Below are positions 1-27,960 of a stretch of 64,000 nucleotides of DNA, one piece after another. The notes below the pieces were generated by a model. That model was not told the origin of the DNA. It was given only the letters and a program-made list of their open reading frames with translations, and did no database searches. The stretch is from contig JAZGTN010000047.1 in NCBI GenBank assembly GCA_037783415.1, positions 1,364,001 through 1,428,000 on the forward strand. Direction: 5' to 3'. Position numbers and translations under genes: made by a program. This DNA comes from Leptasterias polaris. Taxonomy: Eukaryota; Echinodermata; Asteroidea; Forcipulatida; Asteriidae. Numbering within the stretch: position 1 is the stretch's first letter; each line of letters opens with the position of its first letter.

Positions 1-50
1 TTTTTTTTCCCCCGTGATTAATACAAAAGTGGTTTACATATGACATGTAC

Positions 51-424
51 CAGGGCTCGAATTTGGGGAGAAAATCCACAAGACTACAGGGCTTGTAGCT
101 CAAAATCTTTACTGGACCAGCCATTTTTTTACAAGACCAGATTCAAAATGTGAAAAAGAAAAAAAAATTGCTGCCACAGTTTAACATGCATTTGACTGCA
201 TTTATATGAACCAGAACTGAGACAAGTAAGAGAAGAGTATACTTGATTACTCATAGAATTGAAAGATAATTTATTAGACCCAAAGTCAACATTTGAACAT
301 AATTTGTTTATGTTATTCAATTGAAAAACACAAGACCATCGGACTTGTTAGGTCATAAGTATACTGGCCCAACACTAAAATTACTGGCCTCGGGCCTGTG
401 GTCCAGTGTAAAATTCGAGCCCTG
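51..424. mobile_element. CAGGG-ended MITE, copy 1 (374 bp)
   Basis: Ends CAGGGCTCGAATTT and its inverse AAATTCGAGCCCTG, flanked by the 5-bp duplication TGTAC (46-50 and 425-429). It is closely similar along its length to 20102-20472, in the same orientation. No coding capacity. Confidence 0.85.
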
Positions 425-429
425 TGTAC

Positions 430-756
430 GGTATGTTATATTTTTTTACATTGCTTTTTAAAAAAAACTAAATAAATTCACAGTGATCATACCTTTACAT
501 TTGATTGATTAACTTGTAGTAAACAAAGAAAACATACTTATGTTTATATTCTGTACCCATTATATGCACTGCACCAGATAATATAGGATTACTTTGTTAT
601 AATGTTTAACCATGTCTTTATCAGAAGTTAACGCAAGCAGAATTGATGTTATTTCCTTTTTGTAGTTGCCAATACAATGTAATGAGTAATTTTTGCACAG
701 TCCCCCGTGCTGTGCCATTTTACAGAGACCCAAAATGACAATCGGTGCCCTGGGGC
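430..756. other. AT-rich sequence, nothing recognised
   Basis: No gene, RNA or repeat structure seen in this stretch beyond short poly-A and poly-T tracts. Confidence 0.5.
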
Positions 757-892
757 TAATTCATAAAGAGATAAGATTGATCGTAACTGCGCGTCGATTT
801 CAATTGCTATGCAAACTGCGACGTCACAATACAAATCACTATGGTGATATTGACAAGTCATCTTAAGATGAATCTTAGCGCGTTGTGAAATC
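757..892. mobile_element. Short MITE, 'TTCATAAAGAG/CTTTGTGAAAT' family, copy 1
   Basis: A palindromic element whose arms carry AAGATTGATC and TCATCTTAAGATGA. Related copies lie at 9196-9335 and 41698-41965, all with ends resembling GATTTCACAAAGAG and an internal CACTATGGTGATATTG segment. Target duplications are not clear. Confidence 0.6.
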
Positions 893-1114
893 CAGATCTG
901 GTCACGATGTTGTTGCATTTGATCATTGTGTAGATGCAGGAAGTGATTAAGGCTGAGCCTGTTTAGTGCACACTGAATGCTCACATTGAGTAGCAACTGA
1001 TACATTTTGTGTAGCATTTTGCTCTGCTATACAAGGGAAATCGTTCACTGAGATGGTTCTTGATGCACACTACAACTTGAACATGTATACATGTAGGTTC
1101 TCTAATGGGAAGTC

Positions 1115-1468
1115 CTATTTTCTAATCAGAATTGTCCTTTTCTCGAGAATTTACCTTTCCTCATGAGAATCGGCCTTTTCTTACGAGAAGTGTCCTTTTT
1201 TCCCCTGAGAGTTGGTCTGATTGTCGTGAGAGTTGGCCTTATACTCATGAGAGTTGGCCTTTCTCATGAGAAGTGTCCTTTCCTCATGGAAATTTACTTT
1301 TTCTGCTTGGAGTTGGCCCTATTCTTATCTCTTTAGAAGTGTCATTTTCTCATGAAAATTTACATGTTCTCCTGAGAATTGGCCTTATTCTCATGAAAAT
1401 TTACCTTTTCTCCTGAGAATTGGTCTTATTCTCATGAGAATTGTCCATTTCTCCTGAGAATTGGCGTT
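1115..1468. repeat. Degenerate tandem array, TTCTCATGAGAATTGGCCTT-like unit
   Basis: About a dozen diverged copies of a 25-32 bp unit built on CTCATGAGAA and TTGGCCTTTTC. It lies 1.4 kb past the PACSIN stop codon, so it may be in the 3' UTR or just downstream. Units vary too much to give one period. Confidence 0.75.
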
Positions 1469-2849
1469 GCCCCTACCAGAGCTGCATTCTACAAACTCAT
1501 GACACTGTACTGAACTACAACTCTGCAATATAACAATCAATCATGCAAGCAATAAATGAAACAAACTCTTAAATAAAATGCCCATTTTGAGTAATGAAAT
1601 GAAAACAACATAGATGAATACAAAGGCAAATGGGGTCAGAGGCTCAAGACTGCTAATTTTGTTGACGCTTTCCTTCAAGTGACCGCCAGAAATCTCCAAT
1701 TACAAAATGTGACAATTAGGACAGAGCTTCATTACAAATATATAATAACTCCAACTAGTCTCATGGATTGGTATATGTTTCTCATGAAGTAGCTTCAGAA
1801 ATTCAAAATTTTATTTACAATTCCTCAAATTCATCATTATATCTGAACCATGAGAATTTTGTCTTCCTATTTTTACAGGTAAGCGCAGAAAATCACATAC
1901 AAAAATATCCTCCTGCCGACTAATTGCTCACAATTGGTCAAGAATTCAAATAACTTTCCAGGCTTTGCAACCAACAAATACTTTATCAACTTAAAACGGA
2001 TCGGTTAAGGAATGATCTAGTTGATGTCTCTTTCATCCGATACTAAGCGTGTTGATTTAAAAATTATTCACAATTCTAAATTATTCACAACCCCTTGAAT
2101 AATAGTACAAGTTTTTATTACCTACAGGTTTCTTAGTCTAATATCAAATATAAAAAATACACATGGTTGGTTGATAAATCTCATCGGACAGACAGTCAGC
2201 TAGAGAGGGTTTAGTTGGCATATGGGTGGATCCACTGATTGCCTTGGCAAAATTCAATGTAGTGGATGAACAATATGCTCCTGTGCATCCACATAGTTTT
2301 ACGAACAAGTTCGAACTATTTAAAATAAAAAAACTCAGGGATGCTTCAATCAATTATAACAATTCATTTTTAGTGAATCAACTAAAATTTCCAAGTTGAC
2401 CAACACATTTACAAAAGATACTGGCATGCTGATGTGGTACATGTAGTTTGCTTTGATTTGAAATGGTCTTGGATGCACATCCAATGGGTTTTTTTCTTCA
2501 GAATTCAGGGTAGATTTCTCCGTTTGTAAACATCTTTGTTGATTTAGTGGATCCACATCTACTTGCGATCAATGAGTTGAATGATGAGACAGTATAACCG
2601 TAAAAAGTGCTTTGACCTGTTGATGATTGTGAACTTTGACCGGAAGGCTTCTTATTGGATGGAGTTACAATCTTGCATCATCCACAATCTAACTTTAGTT
2701 GATCCACGCAGGAGTAAGAGTTGATGGGAACATGATACAGTCCTGGACACTGCTTATCTTGCATATCTGTTCAATCCACATTTTCTTTCTAAATATTGTT
2801 GATCCACACAGTGGAAGAGTTGATCATTAAGGAAACAAGTTGATAGAAT
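1469..2849. other. PACSIN 3' UTR / downstream region
   Basis: No coding exon recognised. The segment 2210-2860 contains repeated GTTGATCCAC/GTGGATCCAC motifs on both strands (for example near 2228, 2548, 2699 and 2808), suggesting a diverged low-copy repeat. The transcript end was not determined. Confidence 0.4.
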
Positions 2850-18946
<16,097 letters not shown>

Positions 18947-18989
18947 CTGTAAACAAACAGAGGTGGATATTGTATTCAAAACTTATGTT

Positions 18990-19360
18990 TAAGCTTTATG
19001 TAAAGTAGCCCACCGGGCTAGTAAATTGTGCTTTTGACTTGCCCCCAGGAAATTTTAGTAGCCCAGATTTTAAACATGTATTGCCATAAATATATCTTTC
19101 TGATGAGCCTCACTGAATGTGACGGATTTGAGGGCTACATTATAAGAAGCCACTATTATTATTTACTATTAGTCATCACAACCAGTTTAATTTTCAAATT
19201 ATACATTCACACACTCACAAATAAATTAACACACTAATAACATTTATTATTCACACTGAAAATGAAGAAATATGAACATTATAAACAAGTAGGTTGCACA
19301 GTTTTTAGGAACCCACAGGGCAAGTTAAGAAGTTGTGTTTACTAGCCCATTACTGCAGAC
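18990..19360 (+). mobile_element. AGTAGCCCACC repeat, copy 2
   Basis: GTAGCCCACCGGGCTAGTAA, TTTTAGTAGCCCAGATTTTA and CCCACAGGGCAAGTTAAGAA align with 5491-6180. This copy has neither of the insertions seen in the other two; its site for the TTAA insertion reads TCAA on the relevant strand. Confidence 0.65.
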
Positions 19361-19395
19361 AATGTGTACCGGGAGGGTGGGAGCCCTAATACATA

Positions 19396-19569
19396 CACCA
19401 ATCCGACGGGGGGAAAATGGTAGCGCCCTCTATTGACAAAATTTAACAACTGCGGTGTCGCAAGCTGGAAGCACTGATCTCATTATACTGTGCTTCCAGC
19501 TTGCGACACCGCAGTTGTTAAATTTTGTCAATAGAGGGCGCTGTCAATTTTTTTTCGTCGGATTGGTGC
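19396..19569. mobile_element. Fold-back MITE, near-perfect hairpin (174 bp)
   Basis: Arms from CACCAATCCGACG to CGTCGGATTGGTG. The inner arms, GTAGCGCCCTCTATTGACAA through GCAAGCTGGAAGCA, are matched almost base for base around a short loop at about 19474-19490. Confidence 0.9.
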
Positions 19570-19837
19570 ATTGGATAGAGACAAAGTTCAAAGTGCACAG
19601 TTCAAAAGGTTACTTTCATTCTCTGTCTTATATTACAGAGCTATAAATACAGATTAAGGGAAAAAGATAATACACTGACAATAATGCAGGGAGCCATTAT
19701 CTGATAATAGTAATATAATCTAACAATGAATGCAAACAATTCTTGTTCACATCAACACTGCACGTGTACATTACATGCACTCACTGCAAGAAACCAAGGT
19801 TGAAATGAGCAAATATTCTGAATTTGGGGGGGGGGGG

Positions 19838-19852
19838 GGGGGTTAATAACCC
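19838..19852 (+). repeat. Poly-G run
   Basis: An uninterrupted run of about 15 G at 19828-19842 in AT-rich sequence; a G4-prone tract. Its position may shift by a few bases. Confidence 0.6.
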
Positions 19853-20100
19853 AGCGTTCTCCCTTAACAGCAGTCCGCTGGCCAAAGGCCAGTTAAAACA
19901 CCCGAGGACCAAGTAAAATTATCTCTAAGTAGTCCAGCTGGCTAGTGCAGTGTTGGAAAGCATCAATATTCAATATAAAATATGGACTGGTGAAAAAGCT
20001 GGGACTAGTCCAAACTGGTCCAGCCGACTGGGCACTAATTATTGCCCCTTGAAATGTTCAAATAATTTACTCATAGAGGCACCCTTTACCAAGGAGAAAA
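19851..20100 (+). mobile_element. CAGCGTTCTCCCTTAACA element, copy 1
   Basis: CCGCTGGCCAAAGGCCAGTT, ACACCCGAGGACC and TATGGACTGGTGAAAAAGCT are shared with 26470-27140 and 30830-31200. It is adjacent to, and perhaps continuous with, the repeat that hosts the 20102 insertion. Confidence 0.55.
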
Positions 20101-20101
20101 C

Positions 20102-20472
20102 CAGGGCTCGAATTTGGGGGGAAAATCCACAAGACTACAGGGCTTGTAGCTCAAAATCTTTACTGGACCAGACATTTTTTTACAAGACCAGATTCAAAAT
20201 GTGAAAATAAAAAAATTGCTGACACAATTTAACATGCATTTGACTGCTTTTATATGAACCCGAACTGAGACAAGTAAGAGAAGAGTATACTTGATTACTC
20301 AAAGAATCAAAAGTTAATTTATCAGACCCAAATTAAACACTTGAACATAATTTGTTTCTGTTATTCAATTGAAAAACACAAGACCATCGGACTTGTTAGG
20401 TCATAAGTTTACTGGCCCAACACTAAAATTACTGGCCTCGGGCCTGTGGTCCAGTGTAAAATTCGAGCCCTG
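20102..20472. mobile_element. CAGGG-ended MITE, copy 2 (371 bp)
   Basis: Ends CAGGGCTCGAATTT and AAATTCGAGCCCTG, flanked by AAAAC at 20097-20101 and 20473-20477. The unoccupied paralogue at about 27894-27930 reads GGCGAAAACGCCTTGATGCC with one AAAAC. Confidence 0.9.
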
Positions 20473-21184
20473 AAAACGCCTTGGTGCCCCTGCCCTTTCA
20501 AAAATGAAACATCTGGCCTGATGGAGACCAACCAGGCATGATTCTTCCTACTACAAATAAGTCTGATTCAATTTTTGTCCCTCCAAAAAAAATCAGCAAG
20601 ATTGTTACTAAATACATGCAGCCAGAAAAAACCTATATACCATAAGTACATGTACATGTACGTAGGTCAGCCCTTGTATGTAAGCCCTACTTATCAAATA
20701 TGCCCTACTCTTTTCAAGACGCGGTATAATTTATAAACAACTTGACAAAACTCGAGGGTCTACAACGTACATTTAAAATCAAAACCAAGCTACATGTATA
20801 TCACACATGTTCATCTCTTTATAATAGTTCATTGTACATTTTCATCTTGGCCACTCACCAAGCCCATTGCTTGGCAACCGTTCAGTACCATATTGAACAA
20901 AGATAAGGTACATATTTACAAGAGTGGAAGCCATGTCTGACCCAGTGAGTACATGCACATGGACCTTGGAAGGGTTCAAGTGCCACGCCCTCTTATAAAT
21001 ACAGATGTCATGTCTCTTCAACACAATGGCAAACCTTAACCATCTGTGTACACCTCCATGTATAAGCTGTGTTTTAACCCTCTTGCTGTCTGACCATTCA
21101 ATACCATTCACTGTGGTTTTGAATGATAGATAAGCTAATATGTATGCCAGCCTTGCAATATGATACCATGAGGGAATGCATGTA

Positions 21185-22694
21185 CCGTATTTTCTTGCGG
21201 ACAAGACGCGTCTTATCTGACTTTTTAGACCCCAAAAATATCGGTGCGTCTTATCTTTCGATGCGCCTTGTCTGCTGACGATTGATTTTTTTTTGATGAT
21301 CACTGCGTAAAATAATACCTTTATTTTGTCCAGTTCAAATCAACGGTCTTTGTGTGAAGAATCCTTACTCAATAATGCCGTCAAACAAGGCTCAACTATC
21401 CAGACACTGAGACCGTATTTTCGTTTCAACAATCATGCCGCAATCCCCCAGACTGTCCTTTCATTCCAACAATGCCGCAACTTGTTCATCCCCCATGACC
21501 GTGCTTTCATTCCAACAATGCCGCAATGTGTTGGTACTTTCGGTCCAACAGACGTCGGCGTCGTACAAACGTTTTTCTGTGTGGCCGCGTATTCGTTCCG
21601 AAAATGCTGCAATCAGATTTACTGTCAATGCTGTTGTACAAACGGCATTCACCCAACCTCTATTGTGTGGTGAACTTTGAGGGTTTTTATTGTACAGAAT
21701 ATCTCCGAAGTGTGCTTGACGTACTATTATGGCTTGACGTACCATTTAAGGATGGGATAATTAAGTACCAATGTTTGTTGGCCAACCTATACGAATTGCA
21801 CTTTCGTTTGTTTCATTAAACGTTCAAATATTCATTTTTTAATTGCCTCTTTTTAGTCAAATAAAAAAAATTATCCTTGAAAACAAGGTAATGACCCTTG
21901 ACAACAAAACTAACATTATTTAAGAAGAGGATAGATGTTTTAAACAAATATCTTATGAACGAGATTATAAGTTTGAAATAAATAAAAAGAACTTTAAAAC
22001 AAAATCTTATGAACGAGATTAACAAATTAAAGGTTTGAAATAATGGAAAAGAATTTTATATACAAAAAGAAACACATTACAAAAACTTAAACAAATATAT
22101 ATAATGAAACATTTTGTTACGTCTTCCCGGGTGTGGGGATTATTTGCGTAAGGTATATATAAAGGCGACGCTAGTTTTGGTATTAGTCACCGGTAGAGGG
22201 CGCAACATCTACTGGCTCGGAGGGACTTAGACTGGTAACCTGTCTTTATCAGCAAGGATCCTCATTGTGGGACGTCGGATGTTCATGCTAGGAGGGCCTG
22301 GGTTCGTGTTGCAATATCTTCAGACAGTGCGTGGACCATTGTTTCTGGCCGCTGATTGGGCCGGACTTCATATTATTAACAATGCACAGCGTTGGCTGAA
22401 TGGATGGACGAAGGTCGGTATCAATTTACGTTGGTCTTTTCTGCATGGCTCTACACGCCCATGTGGTTACGGTTTCATTCATGCTTCGAATAGTGTGAAC
22501 GCTCCAAAAGGCAACAAAATGACGTCTTTGTGTCAATGTACCGACACCGGGTGGCGCCTGGTGTTCTTCTGTGTGCTGTTAAACATGCGTCTTGTGCGGC
22601 GGTGCGCCTGTTCTGCTGACGTTTGAAATTTTTTGGGGTCATTTTAGGGTCCTGCGTCTTGTCCGCCGAGCGCCTTATCCGCAAGAAAATACGG
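21185..22694. mobile_element. TA-flanked DNA transposon remnant, CCGTATTTTC ends (1.5 kb)
   Basis: Ends CCGTATTTTCTTGCGGACAA and, inverted, CCGTATTTTCTTGCGGATAA, flanked by TA on both sides. The inner ends share GACAAGACGC and GACCCCAAAAA. The TA duplication and CCGTATTTTC-type ends recall Tc1/mariner (pogo/Tigger-like) elements. The interior has only short frames, a repeated CATTCCAACAATGCCGCAA motif (21420-21530) and a TATATATAAAG box at about 22152. Non-autonomous. Confidence 0.75.
21950..22055 (+). repeat. Two-copy tandem inside the TA element
   Basis: ATCTTATGAACGAGATTA and ATCTTATGAACGAGATTAAC about 55 bp apart, each followed by GTTTGAAATAA. Confidence 0.7.
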
Positions 22695-22696
22695 TA

Positions 22697-25130
22697 CACA
22701 GTACAGTTAGTTCTGTGCACAGTTGTGCCACCATACACAACTTTGGCAGTTGAATGGTTCCAAATGGTTGGTCAACTCACTTGAAAATGTTGCGAACAGT
22801 AGGAGGGTTAATAGCAGAAAATTATGCTACAAACACACAGAGTACATTGCCTGTGTTGCCCTGGTCTTGGCCTCGGTGCCCAAGACTAAAGATTTTCCAA
22901 TGGAAGTGCTCTTTGCAAAAATAAAATGGCCTTGCCCTCTCAAAGATGAAATTCCAGACCTGCATAATGTACCTGGTGCAACCTCAAGAGATTCATGAAA
23001 TTAATAATAACATAAAACCAAACTTGACACTGAAAAAGGTAAACATGCGCAATCCACAGCTGAGAACTTTATGCAAACATAAAAAGCAGTTTGACTGGGG
23101 AAACTTTATCCTTTCTGAAAACAACTGTGTACACACAAAACACAATACAATTTATCATATGAAATAATTTGGGAAACCATTCATGTCCAATACAAGTAAA
23201 TAGTAAAACTAACATTTAAAGTAGTTTTAAGAGCTGCATATTACTGAGTAGCGGTACTATTCAATAATGTACAATACAAACAAATTCTTAATCTTGCAGC
23301 CAATGTCTTTGTCAGTTTTTCTTTATGAAGACCTACAGAAGGGACCCGACTATTTTCCCCTCTCAGCCTCGGTTTGGTTAAATTGATATCAATTGGAGAA
23401 AAATACAAATAATTGCCCCCTAGAGTGATTTACTGGGATCCTTCCCGACTATAGTACATATCCAACACTATTCAGTAACTGTAACCCGGAAAAATGGATC
23501 ACTTGAATAAAACTAAATAAAACTAAGCTGGGGAAACTCACTCGAGAAAAACTCAATTAATCTAGGGATCGAATAGGGTTAAGACGCGAGGAAATGCAAA
23601 AAGTAGGACAGCAACTCAAAATGTAGGTTTCTCAACAAGCAAAAATTAAAAAAATTAACTTTATTGATTATAAGGCGATGACCAAAAATAAAACCAGTGA
23701 TCGAAATATAGCAACAAATTAAGTAAACTCTAAACCAAGACCCTTAACACTATTGAACTAAACCCAGAATACTTTTTAAAAAAGAATTTATATATAGAAA
23801 CCACTAAAAAAAAAAAAAAAAAAAAAAACACAGTGCCAAAGAAGGTTACAAAATTAAAATCAAAATGGCTTTAAAACCGAGTCCATAGCAGTAACACTTG
23901 AAACAGGCAAAACTTGAACATGTGAAGTAAAAATCAAAGCTTGTGATGGGAGAACACTGTTCCCCTTGCGCTGCCAGGCTGCTATCTGAAGTCAATTACA
24001 GGGGTGACTAACCACACTACCAAGGATTATGCAAGAGGGTTCATTGTTATTACAGAGGATTCCTAAGAAATTAACTAAAAGGGGTGCTAGAAGAGCTTAT
24101 GGGGAAAGTATAAACAGTGGAAGGGTAATAAAACTCTAACATAGACACTTGGTCACATATAGAACAAAGGTTTTTCTACACCTATTACATAACCAACACC
24201 CAAATTGTTGGACTCTGATTTATGGTGTATTTCTGATAAACATGATCAGTTTACTACATATGTAGTGCAGTCCAACACCATTCAGTAACTCAACACTAAC
24301 AGTACATACATGTAGGTACATGTATGCCTGATCCTATGTAAAACATAACCAGTTTATACTGCAGTCCTCAGCCAACACCATTCAGTAACTCTGTTAAGTT
24401 GCATAACATACATGTACACCTGGCAGCCATCTTTTTCCTCCCATTTTAATTAACTATCTTAACAATCAATAATACCTACAAATTTGAGGCACACACGGAA
24501 ATGTGTTGTTAAACAGAAATGATCTTTCCATAAGATGTTTATTAAATTATGTAGTTCCCATTTATTGTTCTGTACTACATGTACAGTATGTAGGCCTATC
24601 ACTAAACACTTAACAAAGGTTGTGCGTTCCTATCAGTATCAGTGACATTTTACTCACACCCTGCTTCATTCATCGTCCCAAACTGGATTACAAGACAAGG
24701 ACACTGCTTCCAGTTAATTAAAATGGATTCCCACAGGTATCAACATGTAATAACCCACAGTACACACATGCAGAGATGGGAGGGTCTACACACAGTCATG
24801 CAGTGGAGTCCACTACACAGAGCTTTGAACATAAGTAATTTTGAGATATATATGGTGGACACAATACTACGACACTACATGCACTGGTTTGGGTAAATTT
24901 GTCTGACATACACCTTTTAAAATCAACTTAAAAAAACAGTGCACTCTTAAGCGTCCACTATACCTCAAAAAGACTGATTGGATCATTGGTCATTGTCCAG
25001 TAACTTTAAACACTCATGATGGTACTATTTTTAACAATCTGTTTGCAAACAAATTTGTACTCCAGCCACCAAAAAAAAACGCAGTAAAAAAAAATCTCAA
25101 AAATTCAAACTTCCTTATTCGCCCTTTGGG
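22697..25130. other. Gene-less AT-rich stretch
   Basis: No coding exon recognised. The motif CCAACACCATTCAGTAACT recurs near 23462, 24270 and 24373. There is a poly-A run at about 23807-23828. The segment 22900-22990 resembles the CTGGAATTTCATC repeat family. Confidence 0.5.
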
Positions 25131-25131
25131 C

Positions 25132-25410
25132 AGTCAGGTTGGTGTAGTGGTATCTTGCCTCGCCTTCCACCTCTAGGACCCCGGTTCGAATCCCACCAGG
25201 GGCACTATATGGATTGGGTTTTCAGTCCCTACCTGACTGCGTGTATTTTCCCTGGAATAAGTATCTGGGGTTTTCCTCCCACATCTAAAACTGAAACTTC
25301 CTTCATTGTCTTCTCTCCACAGGGTTCTTGGCTAGTAAATTTATAGTGATTAAGTTCGCTTTTCCGAGAGTCCTTGGCTTCACAACCAGAATTAATAAAT
25401 GAAATGAAAT
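25132..25410 (+). repeat. tRNA-derived SINE
   Basis: The head has TGGTGTAGTGG (A-box) and GGTTCGAATCC (B-box) 45 bp apart. The body follows with TTTTCCTCCCACATCTAAAA. The element ends in the simple tail AATGAAATGAAAT. The body motif is common in invertebrate SINEs. The head cannot form a full cloverleaf. Confidence 0.7.
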
Positions 25411-26469
25411 TAAATGGAACCGCCATGTGTGTGTAGAGCCTCCACTTCATGCTTCATTTGTATTGTATTTATGCGATCTGTTTGGATGAAATTGTCATTA
25501 CATTACCGTGACAATACAGAGTTTGCTTCTATTCACTGCTGTCCCCAAGTCGAGACTCTACACGCAAATGGTCGACCAGGCAAAGGGTGAATTGAGACCT
25601 AGCCAAATAGCACGGAAAATGTCAAACTACACTGGTTAGTGAGCCAGCCGGACCACTCCGGACAGAAAAGGGACTGGTACTGAGAGGTTTTTGCTAGCAT
25701 TTGTCTATTATTGTTATTATTATTATTTATTCGGCCAAGATTTCAACAAACAGTACAAGATACAATATTACCGAAAAATATACCAGTACAAGAAACAACA
25801 AATGTAAACTTAAAAAACATGTGACACCTAGAACAATTGTAATCCAATGATGAAATGGAAACAGAACACTGACAAATCAAAGCAAGACAACTATAAAATC
25901 AGACAGGACAAGCCCATTCTAAGATGGCCAGGATTAATAAAAGTGAACCTAACCACTGTGACTCGAAAGCCCATCAATCCAATCTTAAAATGGGAATATA
26001 ATCTTTAACAAATACTTAAAAAATAGTAAAGAGAAACTTTGGAAATAAAAAATATGATGATCAAAATAAATATGTTTATGTTAAGAAAAACCTATTTACA
26101 TGCAGCAAGAATATTTGGAAGTGCACATTTGAGTTAAAAAGGCTGACCTAAAAACAATGTACAAATGAGGAAATAAATACTTATAGAAATTATAAAAAGG
26201 TCTACTGTTATAGGAGAATTAACACTGCATTTGACACTACTGTGTGTACTGTAAACAACATGGTGAATTACATGTTTAGCAAGTGTTTCCTCATTGTCTA
26301 TATACATAATGATGTAAATCTGTTCATAGTCTGTAGTGTTTGATTAGTCTCAGCTTCTTATTCACTGTTTACCTTGTATGCTTTGTCCTCTCTATAATGG
26401 AGTGGTTGTAGTTTCAACACCTGCATAAAACAAGTCCACTACATGTACAATGCATGTACTACAGATATG

Positions 26470-26706
26470 TCAGCGTTTTCCCTTAACACTACAGTGTTCC
26501 GCTGGCCAAAGGCTAGTTAAAACACCACAGGACCAGTCAAAATTCATTCCAAGTGGTCAGGCTGGCTAGATCAGAGCTAAAATTATCCTTATTTAATATG
26601 AAATAATCAACCACAAGGGAAACTTATTTAATATGAAATAATAAACCACAAGGGAAACTTATTTAATATGAAAAGAGCTAATATGTATCCCTATTTAATA
26701 TGAAAC
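26470..26706 (+). mobile_element. CAGCGTTTTCCCTTAACAC element, copy 2 (left part)
   Basis: CCGCTGGCCAAAGGCTAGTT and ACACCACAGGACC match 19851-20100. It is followed by two direct copies of TATTTAATATGAAATAAT + CAACCACAAGGGAAACT (about 38 bp). It leads directly into the 20-bp array. Confidence 0.6.
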
Positions 26707-27140
26707 ATGGACTAGTGAAGAAATTGATGGACTAGTGAAGAAATTGATGGACTAGTGAAGAAATTGATGGACTAGTGAAGACATTGATGGACTAGTGAAG
26801 ACATTGATGGACTAGTGAAGACATTGATGGACTAGTGAAGACATTGATGGACTAGTGAAGAAATTGATGGACTAGTGAAGAAATTGATGGACTAGTGAAG
26901 AAATTGATGGACTAGTGAAGAAATTGATGGACTAGTGAACAAATTGATGGACTAGTGAACAAATTGATGGACTAGTGAACAAATTGATGGACTAGTGAAC
27001 AAATTGATGGACTAGTGAACAAATTGATGGACTAGTGAACAAATTGATGGACTAGTGAACAAATTGATGGACTAGTGAAAACATTGATGGACTAGTGAAA
27101 ACATTGATGGACTAGTGAAAATATTGATGGACTAGTGAAA
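26707..27140 (+). repeat. 20-bp minisatellite, about 21.7 copies
   Basis: Unit ATGGACTAGTGAAGAAATTG. Variants are grouped in blocks: GAAGAAATTG at the left, then four GAAGACATTG, then GAAGAAATTG again, a long run of GAACAAATTG, and finally GAAAACATTG and GAAAATATTG. The seed unit ATGGACTGGTGAAAAAGCTG occurs once in the related element near 19980. Confidence 0.95.
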
Positions 27141-27819
27141 TGACAACACTCAGTTGAGGACAAGTTCAATTCAACGAGAAGTGTTATTTCTTTCAGATGT
27201 ACATGTACTTGTGTACAACTGTATAATGACATACTGTACATGTACATGTACTGTACCATCTATTGTAATTTTAGTAATAGGTTAGAGTCCTGAAAAATGT
27301 TAACTACACTTTTCAAGTTTTACGAACCGATGCATAGAGAAGAAAAAGATTCCAGACTTCCACTGAAAATATTATCATGGGGGAAATAAAAACTGTCGAG
27401 GCATACAATAAATAAAAAAGAGCTGTATTTTTTTAGATGAATAAATGTGAACAATGATATGACCTTGGTTTGTATGCTCTTGGTGCTATGTTTGTGCAGC
27501 AGGCAGGTCCCGCCTGATAAGTTACAGTGACTCAAGGGCTGTACTGTATAGTGAACCATGGAGATAGAATAAGTGAACCAATCAAGATCCAGATTCACTA
27601 CACCTGCACATGTAATTTTAAAACTGTTAACATACATTGTACTTTTGAACTTCTGATGTGAAAAGTTAAAAGCGTAGGCCTAGAATTACACAGAGGCAAT
27701 GAACGACCTCTGACCTTTGTTGCACTGGTTGGCCCTAGTGCCCCTTCAATAGTTTCCCATTGAGCCTTTAAGTTTTTCCAATGGAAGAGCCCTTTGTGAA
27801 ATGAAATTGGCCTTGCCCT

Positions 27820-27960
27820 CTCAAGGATGAAATTCCAGGCCTGTTACCTGCAACAGGCCTCAAATAAGCCCACGGCACCTCATACAGTGCCCCTTTTACC
27901 GAGGCGAAAACGCCTTGATGCCCTTGCCCTTTCAAAAACGAAGCATCAGGCTTGCATTTG
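27820..27960 (+). repeat. Repeat holding the empty site for the 20102 insertion
   Basis: TACCGAGGCGAAAACGCCTT then GATGCCCTTGCCCTTTC aligns with both flanks of 20102-20472, and contains a single AAAAC. Confidence 0.75.

Noticed and set aside
22267..22626. 119-codon plus-strand frame with an upstream TATA box.
   Set aside because: Lies wholly within a non-autonomous transposon, no recognisable domain, no splice signals tested. Kept only as an observation.
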